64,000 bases of DNA from contig NC_084814.1 of NCBI RefSeq assembly GCF_963583255.1, positions 25,891,598 to 25,955,597 on the forward strand, given 5' to 3'. The position numbers were made by a program, and so were the translations under genes. Within the stretch, counting starts at the first letter, position 1. Every line of letters starts with the position of its first letter. This document shows, in pieces, positions 31,112 to 43,142 of the stretch. The notes under the pieces are model-generated. The model did no database searches. It was given only the letters and a program-made list of their open reading frames with translations, and was not told where the DNA came from. The DNA comes from Pyrus communis. Taxonomy: Eukaryota > Streptophyta > Magnoliopsida > Rosales > Rosaceae.

Positions 31112-34100
31112 ATGGAGTATGGCAGCGGAGGCGGTGGCTCTGGTAGTGGAGACCACCACGACGAGGCCTCCGGCTCTCAGAGAAGGAAGAAGCGCTACCA
31201 CCGCCACACTACTCACCAGATTCAGAGGCTTGAAGGGTAAGTCTAAAGTCTACGACTTTTGCTGTGCTTTTTTATGGGTTTGTTTGGTTGGAAAAAGCGA
31301 TTAATTTGGTTGCATGTGTTTGGTATGAAGAATGTATAAGGAGTGCCCTCACCCAGATGAAAAGCAGAGGATGCAGTTGAGCAGAGAGTTGGGTTTGGCT
31401 CCTCGCCAGATCAAATTTTGGTTTCAAAACCGCAGGACCCAGATGAAGGTAAATTCTCTCTCACTCGCTCGCTCGCTCTTCCGCTTGAAAGTTACTGCAC
31501 TTTTTTCTTCATTACTTTTGTGCCTCACTGCTGTACTACTAATGGCAGGCGCAAAACGAAAGAGCAGATAACTGCGCGCTTCGAGCAGAGAACGACAAGA
31601 TCCGATGCGAGAACATTGCAATCAGAGAGGCCCTCAAGAATGTGATTTGCCCCTCTTGCGGTGTCCCTCCACTCAACGAAGATTCCTACTTTGACGAACA
31701 TAAATTGCGAATGGAGAATGCCCAATTGAAAGAAGAGGTTTTTACTCGATTTTCCATTTCGCTTTTGTACTGAAGTGTCAAGCTTGATGCAATTTTCTCT
31801 TCAGTTACTGTGTTTATCTATTTTTTGGATATTCAAATTTTCGCTCTCTCATTCATTTGCAGTTAGATAGAGTGTCTAGTATTGCTGCAAAATACATTGG
31901 GAGGCCAATTTCCCAGCTCTCACCAGTTCAGCCTATTCATATTTCGTCTTTGGACTTATCAATGGCAAGTTTTGGGGGCCATGGGATGGCCGGACCTTCG
32001 CTTGATCTTGATCTTCTACCTGGGAGTGCTTCATCTTCCATGCCCAATTTACCTTACCAGCCTAATGGGTTTTCGGACATGGATAAGTCCCTCATGACTG
32101 ACATTGCAACCAATGCCATGGAAGAGTTGCTTGGGCTTTTGCGGACCAATGAACCCTTGTGGATGAAGTCTTCTACTGATGGGAGGGATGTTCTTAATCT
32201 CGAAACCTACGAGAGGATTTTTCCGAGGGCTAATAGTCATTTGAAAAACCCCAATGTTAGAATTGAAGCATCAAGAGATTCTGGTGTGGTTATCATGAAT
32301 GGTTTAGCATTAGTAGACATGTTTATGGACCCGGTAATTCTCTCCTCCTCCTGGTTCTCTCTGTATTTTCATATAATTTGCGATTCCCAAACCTGAATTG
32401 TAGCTTAACTGTTTACATCCAAGAGTTTAACAATTTTAAGTTTGCAGAACAAATTTGGAGAGCTATTTCCAACAATTGTCTCAATGGCAAGAACAATCGA
32501 AGTAATATCATCTGGAATGTTGGGAAGTCATAGTGGCTCTTTGCAGTTGGTATGTGGCTTAAAATTTTATTACACTTCTATTTTGCTTTGTCTAGTCTTA
32601 TGCTGGAATTATGCCTGGATAAGTTCTTATCACTTGAAGGATGTTATTTAGATGTACAACGAGTTGCAAGTGCTTTCTCCATTGGTACCAACTCGGGAGT
32701 TCTACTTCCTTCGTTATTGTCAGCAAATCGAGCAAGGCCTGTGGATAATTGTTGATGTTTCTTACGATTTTCCACAAGATAACCAGTTTACAAGCCAGTG
32801 TCGATCTCATAGGCTTCCTTCCGGGTGCTTGATTCAAGACATGCCTAATGGATATTCCAAGGTTTGTTTCACAAACAAAAAGTATTTTTTCTGTATGTAA
32901 AATCTAAAATGTAATGGTATAACTTCGCTTACTTCTTCCATCATTGTGGAAAAAAATAGGTTACTTGGGTGGAACATGTGGAAATAGAAGACAAAGTTCC
33001 AACTCATCGGATTTATAGAGATCTTATTCACAGCGGATTAGCATTTGGAGCTGAACGATGGCTTGCTGCTCTGCAGAGAATGTGTGAAAGATTTGCTTGT
33101 CTAATGGTTTCAGGAACTTCTACAAGAGATCTTGAAGGAGGTAGCTTCAATTTTCAACACCAAAGTTATTCAACGATCATTTACCATTCTCCCCTAGAAG
33201 CTTAATCTCAACATTATTTTCTTTTTGTTGTGAATCAATCAGTGATTCCATCCCCTGAAGGAAAGAGGAGCATGATGAAACTAGCTCAAAGGATGGTGAA
33301 CAACTTCTGCGCAAGCATTAGCTCATCCAACGGACATAGATGGACCACCCTTTCTGGGACGAACGAGATTGGAGTGCGAGTCACCATCCATAAGATCACT
33401 GATCCTGGCCAGCCCAATGGCGTGGTTCTTAGTGCGGCTACTACTATTTGGCTCCCCTTATCACCGCAGAATGTCTTCAATTTTTTCAAGGATGAAAGAA
33501 CTCGACCTCAGGTACATTTATGCTTGCTAGAAAATGTTTTTCAAATCTTGTAACTTACTAATCAGATTAAATTAGCTGCAACTTATAAATTGGTTTTGAT
33601 TTTTCCTCTAGTGGGATGTGCTTTCAAATGGCAATGCAGTGCAAGATGTTGCCCACATAGCAAATGGCTCACATCCAGGGAACTGCATATCTGTTCTTCG
33701 AGTAAGACAACTCTATATTTGCGAAACAAGTTATTCTGTTTTTCACATTAGCACTCCAAAAATGTCTTTATGTTCCCCTCCCCGTCTTTATTTTTACGTT
33801 AGGAAGAAATGTAAAATGACCTTTTTGGAGTGCATATAGCAGCTCTCTTTGTATTTTATTGTGAAACGCAAATTATTTTAAGGACTACTTAATTAATCGC
33901 ATAGTGCAACTTATTTTCCTTGTACTGTATAGGCATTCAACACTAGCCAGAACAACATGTTGATACTCCAACAGAGCTGCATAGACTCATCAGGCTCACT
34001 TGTTGTGTACTCCCCTGTTGACCTACCGGCCATAAACATAGCAATGAGCGGTGAGGATCCTTCTTACATTCCTCTGCTGCCCTCAGGGTTCTCCATTTCT

Positions 34101-34310
34101 CCCGACGGGCAGGCAGATCAAGGGGACTGCGCCTCATCGAGTTCTTGCAATGCAACTGGAAGTGGATCACTAATCACAGTGGCATTTCAAATTCTGGTGA
34201 GCAGCTTGCCATCCACTAAACTGAACTTGGAGTCGGTAAATACCGTTAATACCCTAATCGGAAACACTGTGCAGCAAATTAAGACAGCCTTGAATTGCAA
34301 TAGTTCCTGA
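31112..34310 (+). CDS. HDG11: HD-ZIP class IV homeodomain-START factor, HDG11-like
   Basis: A nuclear transcription factor of the GL2/HDG class, which controls epidermal genes through L1-box sites. Ten exons: 31112-31236, 31331-31448, 31549-31737, 31863-32333, 32448-32549, 32652-32861, 32960-33140, 33243-33511, 33612-33701, 33933-34310; 710 codons plus stop, the family size. Seen: Gly-rich acidic start, homeodomain at about 23-82 with helix-3 [13 protein letters not shown], then a leucine zipper-loop-zipper with the class IV CPSC motif (115-118), START lipid-binding domain (about 215-450, with the RYCQQ and [20 protein letters not shown] blocks in pieces), and the HD-SAD C-terminal region ending [12 protein letters not shown]. 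Wording throughout is closest to Arabidopsis HDG11/HDG12. Every intron has GT-AG ends. The promoter side carries three hairpin elements (29664-30878). The class is certain, the exact orthologue is inference. Confidence 0.95.
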
Positions 34311-36810
34311 TGATGATCACTCTCTGCTACACAACTGTTTTTTCTTGTCTACCATTGATCTTAAATATTTCTGATCAGAAATGATCAGAGGTATTCAATG
34401 TGGGACAGATCATCTGCGTTAGTTGAAAACTTTGAATGCCCTCTCATCAAAGATCTGAAGCTTCATTTACTTCCACTGCTGCTGCTGATGGTTCAGAAGA
34501 GCTGTGTTTTTGCTTCCAAGGTTCATCACAATTTACACCAACTACAAATTTTTTTTTTTTTTTTGGGTGGGGTAGGTTTTTGTTCTGGCCAGTGATTTTA
34601 ACGCTCGTCTTTTAACCTCATGTACTCCTTCTGCGAGTGCGTAAAAAATTTTAACGCTCGTCTTTTGACCTCATGTTGGGATTGCGCGTGGATAGAAGAG
34701 GTGTTAAAATCACTAGCCTTTGTTTTTGAGTTGTCTTTGTTATTTTGCAAATTTCGTTTTGGAAAAGTAGAGCATTAAAAGAGGGAGTCAAGAACGCACC
34801 ATACCCGTCTTCTTTCTTGCTGAATTTCTCTCCGTCCATCTCTCTCCATCAAAAAAAAAAGGTTGTATGGTTCGGGCATTGACTTCTTGTTCATCAACTT
34901 ATGTATCTTAATTTAAACCATATTTGAATTTCCTCTCAACTTTTCCTTCTTGACAAATCAAACGTGCCTTGATTAATTTGTGTATATTTTTCAGTTTAGT
35001 GAGCGGAAGGAAACGTAAACAAAGTTGTCTGATAGGAAAATTTTCAATTTTCAATTTGAACAGACTAGTATAAGCTAAAATTAAAATACATAATTTATAA
35101 TATGTTTTACGAATGACGTGATCAAATACTCTTACCTAAATTTTTGTTATTTGAAGAGGAACGATAAATATTAAATAGCCAAGAGTTGAGTGCAATGAAA
35201 CTAGGGCCAACACGTTGACCATTGGAGGGGATCCTTGGCTTCAATTTGTGGGGCTCCATCTCCATGCTTTTCCTTGAGGCTGGAAACGTGGAAATTGAGC
35301 TTAAAGATCTCAAATTTTACGCCTCGGCATTCTCCGGAGGGAAAATGCATTTCCTTGATGAACTTTGATTGATATGACCCTGATCGACTAACTGTCCACT
35401 TATTACGTCACTTAACCAAATTCTTTGAGTTTGAGTTGGATTGGTCAGTTTGTTGAATAAAGGTAGATCCCATCAATCAATCTAGGACTTTTGAACCTTT
35501 TGGAGCTTTCTTTGTCTAAATAAATGGCAACCAATAGGTACTACTAATTAAAACTAAGGTTTGGCCCTTCAAACTAAATATTTACATATTTTTTTAGTCA
35601 CGTTGGAACACCAAAAAGCTTAAGAATAAGGAATGCTAAAATCACTTGCTAAACGAGGAGCGTTAAAATCGGTGTTTGCTAGAGTCATGGGAGAAGCGGA
35701 AGAAGAAGGTGAATATCATCATCAACCCCAGCTTACATCTTAAGCCATGCCGCTACAGAAACAGTCGGTCATAATTCATAAATATGGGGTTCATCAAAGT
35801 TAGCAGCACACAAGATAATAAATTGGACTTGGTTTGTTATTGCCTAATGCCTATGGATCAGCCCAAAGCAAAACTTTATATTAGTTTAATGTTTGTGAGG
35901 AGACTGAGCAAGCGAGAGCCGAAGGTGCTGCAACAAAACCAGTATGGTATAGTCAGCCATAAAGACAGGGTCTTAAAACACCATCAATGCTTCATGTTAC
36001 TCTATCTCTACAGCTAGCTATAGCTTCCCACTTTCCACACCCTCCATCCATCATCATTCACCATGCAACCCTAGCTTTCCACCACTCTACTCGGTAAACC
36101 TATTAAGTACACTACCTACCTTTGCCTTGTTACCTCTTCGGGTTGAACTGCGGGTTATGTTTCGTTGACATGATCATAAACCCCCTCCCCAATAAAAATT
36201 ATTAGGTGTGGATGATCAAATTGCGTGTTTGTTTAATTGCAGATAGAAAACATCTATCTTACACGCTACTTGTTTTTAGCCATTATTATCTCATCCCCTT
36301 ATGTTTGGTGCATGTGTACGGACATCCGGATTAAAGAATTTCTCTCAAATCACAAAAGACAAAAGTATTTTATTAATTAAATCCATCTAATTTGATTTGT
36401 ATTATATGATATACTATACAGCCTACCATGTGGTTGTCTGCACAGGTTTACTTCATTAGTACTATGTAGGGTTTTATTAAATGACCTTGATGGTAGAGTT
36501 ACGATCAGAAAAGAGGAAATTAGGAAGGCAGACATTGACATTTCTCCAAATGCAATAACCCCACAAGCCTAGACTCTAGACCTTATTTTTCAAATTTCAA
36601 TTGATAAAGCTATCAATTTTAAGTATGCCGTCGATTTATGATCGCTATATCATTGTTATTTAATCGTAATATAATTAATATTTAATTTTAATCAGTTAAA
36701 TAATTGAGATTTAACATGTGAGCATTTTAGGCCAATTTTATATATACACCACATACATACATACATACATATATATACATATATATATGTATATATATAT
36801 ATATGTATAC
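34311..36810. other. HDG11-like 3' flank and gene-poor DNA
   Basis: The 3' untranslated region probably occupies the first few hundred bases. A T run with GGGTGGGG lies at about 34548-34575. A short direct repeat 'ttttaacgctcgtctttt' occurs at about 34597 and 34651 (about 54 bp apart). No gene is recognised to 36810; the ORFs present (up to 77 codons) have no known motif. Confidence 0.45.
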
Positions 36811-36812
36811 AT
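36745..36812. repeat. TACA/TA microsatellite cluster
   Basis: CATA and TATA repeats with a (TA)n core in an AT-rich tract directly before a small inverted-repeat element. Confidence 0.8.
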
Positions 36813-36918
36813 AACAAGAGGGATCCCTATTTTTTTTTTTAAATATGGGGACACCTTCTTGACCGTTAGATTTGACCTTAATGAAATTGTATGGTTGAGA
36901 TTGGGGAACCCTCTTGTT
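36813..36918. mobile_element. Small MITE-like inverted repeat
   Basis: 'aacaagaggg' at the left end is the reverse complement of 'ccctcttgtt' at the right end; the total is 106 bp. The internal sequence resembles the ends of the MITE in CNGC intron 17344-17715 ('ggatccctattttt'), so it may be a deleted relative. Confidence 0.6.
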
Positions 36919-38239
36919 AAAGGATTCCTACACACACACCCACACATACATACATTGCTAAATGTTTGGTTTAGAAGATTGGCCTGAGTCTGATAAGAGA
37001 GTTGGCAAACTGGCGAGCCTATGTTTTATGGGCTTCTCACCAACAACACTCAGCCCATTATGAACATATAACAATGCCCAAACTCCTAAAGCTGAAGTGG
37101 GCTTTTAACATGAATTTTCGGAAGCGTGAAAACAACATGAATCTCTGATTCTCTTGGGAGAAGGCCATTTTGGGAATCATACATAATACCACTAATGCCT
37201 CTCCCTTCCTTTTTTTTTTTTTTTTTTTTTTCTTCCAATAATGCCTCTCCCTTCTTACAACTTATAAAAATTACAATTTATTAAATAAGGGCAAATTATG
37301 TTTAAAAAACCCACTTATGGTGAGTTACAAACCTTTTTTAAAATTATTTAAAATCATAAACTGTAAATTAAGCGTTTTTTTCCAAATAAAATTAAAACAT
37401 CTAGATTAAACTAAAAGTTAAAATACAAAAAAATTAAATGGAGAGAGTGAGGAGAAAGCAAGGAAATGGAAAAGGGCATTTTATTTGTCTTTATAAAATG
37501 TGAATGGGTTTGCGGGGCACGTGTCAATTGTCTGTTGCAGCTCAAACTTGATCCCAACTAACCAAGAAAATATAAATTAAAGAGTCGGAAATCTTGCCCA
37601 ACGATCCTCCATTACAGCACATACTTGAAACCTACAAACTTGTGGTTGCAAAATTTCCATTTCTTTATCTACTTTTGTTTTTGGCCTAAATTCTATTGGG
37701 TGGGTTCCACTATTCTCCTTCCGGAGAATGGCCTAAATTTTAATCAGTTTAATAACGTCATATTTTATCACTTTTAAATGAGAGGTTTATGTTTAATTTT
37801 GGTAACAAATAAATTTGAACTAAACTATTCTAACTAGTTCATCGTTAAATTTAACCAAATCCCACTATATAATGTCAATAATATCGAATGTATTAAAAAT
37901 CCCATAGTTGCTGGTATGTTGCTATCCATGGAGAGATGAACAGGACTAGGGTGAGTAAAAGTAAGAGAGATAGGTGGCGGGGCTCAGGATCGTATTGATT
38001 TTTTGTTTGTTATGTGTAGGGTTGTAATTAAGGGTATGTGTGAAAAAATAAAATTTGTGTTTTTGCGAAATAATTTCTTTAGTTTGACATATAAATGGAG
38101 TCCACACAGCACGAGATGAATTTAAAAGAAAAAAGATGAAAAGCAAATAAAAAAGATAGTTAGCATTTCTCTAGATTGAAACTTATTAAGGTGTATTTTA
38201 ATGTGTAAAATTGTTCAGATAATATCAATAAAAAAAGGG
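36919..38239. other. Gene-poor AT-rich DNA
   Basis: No gene is recognised. It contains a T run of about 22 bases (37210-37231) within a direct repeat of 'aatgcctctcccttc'. Confidence 0.4.
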
Positions 38240-38397
38240 GGAATTGGATCCTCTCAAAGGCAAAGCCTTGGGATCCTTCTAACCGAACAACATGGGGCAT
38301 TGGATTTTAATCTAACGGCTATAAGATCAAAATCCAACGGTCCATGTTATTCGGTCAGAAGGACCCCAAGGCTTTGCCTTGGAAAATATCCAATTCC
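38240..38397. mobile_element. Hairpin MITE, 158 bp
   Basis: The left arm 'ggaattggatcctctcaaag' and following 'gcaaagccttgggatccttc' are matched in reverse complement by the right arm ending 'ggaaaatatccaattcc'. Arms are about 55-60 bp with a short loop and the whole would fold into one long hairpin. No clear target duplication (both flanks are A/G-rich). Confidence 0.82.
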
Positions 38398-38795
38398 AAA
38401 AAAGGGAAACCAAGTTATTGGATAAATTGTTCGGATAATATCCTCTTGGCCGAATATATATATATATATATAGATATATAGATATTCAAAGAATAGAAAT
38501 CATTAGTTTTTTGTGGTCAATATATGAATATGGTTGTTTTGGCTGGACGAATAGAAAGAGAGTGACGGTCACAATGGTGGGCCCAGCGGGGCCTGCGAGC
38601 GTGGCGTTTAAATAAGGAAGACACGAAATAAAGAGCAGCTGATGTGTCAAAAAGCGCAGATAATGGTGGAGTGGGGACCACCCAGTCCCTCTCGCTCCCA
38701 CCTCCCCACATTTTCAGTAGACTTACCCAAAAAATCACATTCACATGATATTTAGATATATGTTTGATATATATTAATTGGGAAACACCCGTGAC
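38398..38795. other. Intergenic DNA between MITEs
   Basis: No gene is seen. A (TA)n tract lies at about 38454-38481. Confidence 0.4.
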
Positions 38796-39085
38796 ATTAT
38801 ATTTATTTTTATATATTTTGTTTTTTGATACACGTTTTTTTAATAATCTGAATTATTTATCTTTTATAAAATCATTCATAGATTATTTTTTTTAAAATTA
38901 GACAAATTCAAAACTACTAAAACATTTATTTGTAAGGAAAAAAAAAAAGGACACATACAATTCCATAAAGAAATTATAAATTCTTAATTCAATGGTCAAT
39001 TTTAGTAATTTTGGGTTGATATGATTTTTGAGAAAAAAATATAGAAAAATAAACGATTGGATCGTGTAAATACCTTACAAAGTGA
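38796..39085. mobile_element. Degenerate MITE, family shared with 58113-58482
   Basis: Shared words in the same order as in the copy near 58180: 'aatc[t/c]gaattatttatctttt', 'tcattcatagatta', 'aaattagacaaat', 'actactaaaacattta' and, near the end, 'attggatcgtgtaaata'. The outer ends are less clear than in the other copy. Confidence 0.6.
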
Positions 39086-39557
39086 ATTATATTGTTAAAA
39101 ATTAGATAAAAAAAAATATATGGCAGGGATTTGCCATATATATTATGTGTCGAATCTTTATCATATGATCACGATCTGAGGTTGAAGGGACACCACTTGC
39201 ACTTTGCACTGAGAAGTGAAGGGGACTTGGCTTTTTGTCTCTCCTTGTTTCTCGTGGCTGAGATATTTTCTTCATTTCATCATTCAATTATCACCCTTTC
39301 TATTCAACTCTTGTTCTTCTTTTTTTCTCAATTATTTGGGATGATATTATTTTGTTCCACTTATTATAACTAGTTAGTTCTAAATTTTTATATTTTAATA
39401 TAAATATATCGTTATATGATTTTATTTTAATATTTCACAAATATAATAAACTATCTTTTAAATAAATATGCAAATATTAATTTAAAATGTCAATAGCAGA
39501 TACTAAAAGTAATAGAAAAACATGAGATTTGGAGGAGTCTAATGTTGGAAATAAATG
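39086..39557. other. Gene-poor DNA before the REVEILLE-type gene
   Basis: AT-rich sequence with no recognisable gene, probably distal promoter of the MYB gene. Confidence 0.35.
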
Positions 39558-39566
39558 AAAATATCT
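39558..39566 (+). promoter_or_regulatory. Evening element upstream of the REVEILLE-type gene
   Basis: AAAATATCT, the exact evening-element consensus bound by CCA1/LHY/REVEILLE factors. A shorter AAATATCT lies at 39633-39640. Both are about 500-600 bp before the end of the noncoding exon at 40147. Clock feedback on a clock-related gene is plausible, but a 9-base match alone is weak evidence. Confidence 0.45.
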
Positions 39567-39857
39567 AATTGGTGATAAAAGACTCAGTCTTGCAGTAATT
39601 ATCCAAATCTCGGTTGGAGTATTGGGAAGATTAAATATCTTCCACAAAAATATCAAGAAAATACAAAAAAATTGGGGATTTTTGGAGTTTTCTTAATATG
39701 GGAGAAAAGCCGAAAAGGTGGGAGACAGGTTACAACTCACCAGAAAGTGCCGGGTGTCTGAGGGTCCCCTGCGTCCTCAGCCACAAGATTTCTCCCACCC
39801 GACCTTTTATATTTTCTTAGAAATTAAATTAAAATTAAAATTCTCCAGTCTGACTCT

Positions 39858-39865
39858 CACGTGGC
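39858..39865 (+). promoter_or_regulatory. G-box (CACGTGGC)
   Basis: CACGTGGC is a G-box/ABRE core bound by bZIP and bHLH (PIF-type) factors. It lies near the probable transcription start of the REVEILLE-type gene. Confidence 0.45.
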
Positions 39866-40419
39866 GGATCCTGCTTTTACTTTCTTCCTCCATATAACTC
39901 TCAATTTCCTTGTGCGCTTCTTCTCTACTCTCACATTTCTTCCTCTCTTTACATCCTCCTTCCTCTTCTTCTCTGGATTTGGATTTGGGTTTCTGTATTC
40001 TTTTGTTTTTTTTCCGGCTATCCGACGCCGGAATCTGTTTGTTTGTTTCTCGGGAAAGTCCGAGGGGAGTTTATTTTCCCTTCTTCTCTCCCAGTTACAA
40101 AACTGTCGAGAAAAAGTTTATTTTCAATATTTCAAATACCATTTGAGGTAAGCTTCTGATTGATCTGCTTTATTTTCCCATAAAAATCTTTTCTTTTCTT
40201 TTTTTGAAAAAAAAAATTGATAAAGTTTGATTTTTTGTTCTTATTTGACCTTTTTGTTCATAAATAAAGTATTTATTTATTATTTAGATTCAGCGGAATA
40301 TCCAATCGATGAAATTCTGTGTTTTTGATTTGTTGTGAATCAATTTTGCAGATTAAGGTTTTGTTCGGTAACGGTTTGGAGTAAACGTGTCGGACTTGTT
40401 CTGTTTGATTTGAGCAGCA

Positions 40420-42720
40420 ATGGCAGTTGAGGTATGCAAAAGCAATTTGTCTTACTATGTTTCAATTTTCTGTCTTTTTAATCCATTGTTTTGGTCGGAA
40501 TCTGATGATGGCATGTCAGTGAATACTTTCTTAGAACAATATGTTCCAAAAGTTGAGGAATTTGACTGTCGGTTCGATGCGTACTTAGATAGATGTCTCA
40601 GATCAAGATGGGGTTTTGAGGCAGTGGTTAAATTAAGTTTATGATTAATTGATGAATATGTTTCCTCATCTGTTTCTGTGGATTGATTATGTTTCTGTTA
40701 ACTAGATCAAGCAATTTACCTGATTACTTACTCCGTATTGGATTAATATTGCGATGCGGCCCGTTTTGATGTTTTCGAACTCGTGCAGAATTATTTTGTT
40801 GTGTGTTTTCGAACCGAATTGTGTACTAATGATGAACGCTTTTTCGCTTGTTATTTTTACTATGCTGGAATCAAAAGTATCAACTCGACTTTGTGTTTGG
40901 ACATAGGATAAGATTGAAGCCACAGGGTCCAACGCCTCCGTTGTGGTTGGAAATTGCAGTTCAAATGGTGATGCGCAATCTAATGCGGAGATTTGTTCAT
41001 TTGGCAGTGACCATGCACCCAAGGTCACCTTCTTTTCATTGCCCTCGTCACGGAGGGGTCTCCTTTTGCCTCAAATTTATGTACCTGCTTAAATTTTCGC
41101 TCAACGGTTCTTTGTTTTCTTTCCTCAGGTTAGGAAACCGTATACGATTACAAAACAAAGAGCAAAATGGACAGAGGAGGAGCATCAGAAGTTCCTTGAA
41201 GCCTTGAAATTGTACGGCCGAGGTTGGCGTCAAATAGAAGGTATAAGCTCAGTGCCTTATAACTTTGTCTAGATTCTAGAGTAACTTCCTTTCACACCAT
41301 CTGACGATGAAGTAAAACTCATCTTTATGCAGAACATGTAGGCACCAAAACTGCAGTTCAAATTCGAAGTCATGCTCAAAAGTTCTTCTCTAAGGTTTAA
41401 TGCCTATTCGACTTTAGTACCAATTTCCTTTTGTAGTATGTACAGGATGCTGAAGTTTCTTGAGTTATATATTCAAGACCCCTATTAAATCGTCATTTGG
41501 CCGTATTTTTTATTAGCATGTATCCTTCACTGTATTGATATGGTTTTTCTTGCTTCCAGGTTTCTAAGGAGTCATGTGGACCTAGCGAAGGCTCCATCAG
41601 GCCTATTGAGATTCCTCCTCCCAGGCCTAAGCGGAAGCCTGTTCATCCTTATCCACGAAAATCAGTGGATTGTCTCAATGGAACACCAGAAAGGTCACCA
41701 TCCCCACAATTTTCGGCTCAAGGGAAAGACCAACAATCTCCTTCTTCAGTATTATCTGCACAGGGTTCAGATGTACTGGGGTCTGCAGCTTTGGACCAGC
41801 ATAACAGATCTTCAACCCCGACTTCATGTACCACTGACATGCGCTCAACGGGCCCATCCCATTTTGAAAAGGAGAATGATTATTTGGCGTTCAGCTCATC
41901 TGCTGAAGTGCAAGGGTCCTCGCCATCAGTCCAGTTATCTGCTGACTCAGTCTTGGAAAATTTTCCGTCCGTGGTATGATGAACTCTTTTTTTTATTCCG
42001 ATTAGATTCCTGTACTCTGTTTTGGTTGGGTTCTGATATGATGTGGATTTCCAGAATTACAGATCAGGTTCCAATCACACTGTGAGTACTGAAGAAGATG
42101 CTGGCCATTCAGGAGCTTCTGCGAGCATTAAGCTCTTTGGAAGGACAGTTTTGGTACCAGACTCGGAGAAACAATCTCCAACTGGTGCCGAGGATTCTAA
42201 GACACCGACATCAAAGGTGGAACAAGACAATTGTGAGAGGGACAATGATAAGCTTGTTCAAACACCAAGATCAGATGCGATAGATACGAGTTTGACACTT
42301 GGTGGGATTGTTGGTAATTTGGATCCATCGGCATGTGGTGCTACAACTGATTGGGAACACCAAAAACATAGCCCTAATCCTGAAGCTCCTCTGCCATGGT
42401 GGGCTATGTATCATGGTCTACCGTACTTCCACATCAGATCATGTAACCAAAACTCAGCTCAAATACAAATACGTGTAGATTCTTGTGCGGACGAAACAAT
42501 TAAACAGACGGAAAGATCATTTGGTAGTGCAGTGGAAAGTTTAGGAGAGAAGCACATAGAGTCTGTGAGTTCATTACGCGAAGAAACTCGTTCGGCCCCC
42601 TGCAGTTCACGGAAGGGGTTTGTGCCGTACAAAAGATGTTTAGCAGACCTAAGTAAGAACTCATCTGTCATAGTTTCCGAAGACATGAGGGACAGGCAAC
42701 GGGCTCGCATCTGCTCGTAG
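40420..42720 (+). CDS. RVE1: REVEILLE-type single-MYB (SHAQKYF class) transcription factor
   Basis: A nuclear MYB-related factor of the CCA1/LHY/REVEILLE family, which binds evening-element-type DNA in clock and auxin output. A noncoding first exon probably ends at 40147, with the second exon starting at 40352. Coding exons: 40420-40431 (only MAVE), 40907-41023, 41129-41240, 41333-41394, 41560-41973, 42055-42720; 460 codons plus stop. Seen: MYB domain at about 52-101 with W residues in [14 protein letters not shown] and [15 protein letters not shown], and SHAQKFFSK (93-101); then the Pro-rich [17 protein letters not shown] block typical of LHY/RVE1/2/7. No LCL domain of the RVE4/6/8 group is seen, so RVE1/2/7 is the better fit. 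The ending (FVPYKRC) is also shared by that group. The subgroup is inference. Confidence 0.92.
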
Positions 42721-43142
42721 TTTTGCATTTTAGATGTTCTGTTTTCAAGTTTTTAGCAATACCCGCTTTGATTGAAAGTTTACAATTTGATACGTTCCTG
42801 TCCGATGATGCTGCATTTATGCAACAAGCAATAATAGTAACTTCCTTTCTGGATGTATTCTTTATACGAGATTATTAGGCTTCAATTGGATACGTATTCG
42901 TTTCCTTGACAATTTTCTTGGTCGCATCGCATCGCCAGTACGTAATCATTTCAAATCTTTCTTGCCTTGACAAAAAGGAGACTGAAAATCGCTACCCTTT
43001 AACGCATCGTCACATTTGCAGACAAAGAGAGCACAAGTTTGGATCTTTAATTGAATCCAGAGCACACACATGAGAATTCTAACGAAGCGAACGCATCGAT
43101 GACTTTTATGTTAAACAACAATCATAGGCTACGGCCGACACT
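42721..43142. other. Convergent 3' flanks of the MYB and RRM genes
   Basis: Short space between two genes that end towards each other (MYB on plus, RRM on minus). It should hold both 3' untranslated regions. Nothing else is recognised. Confidence 0.5.
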
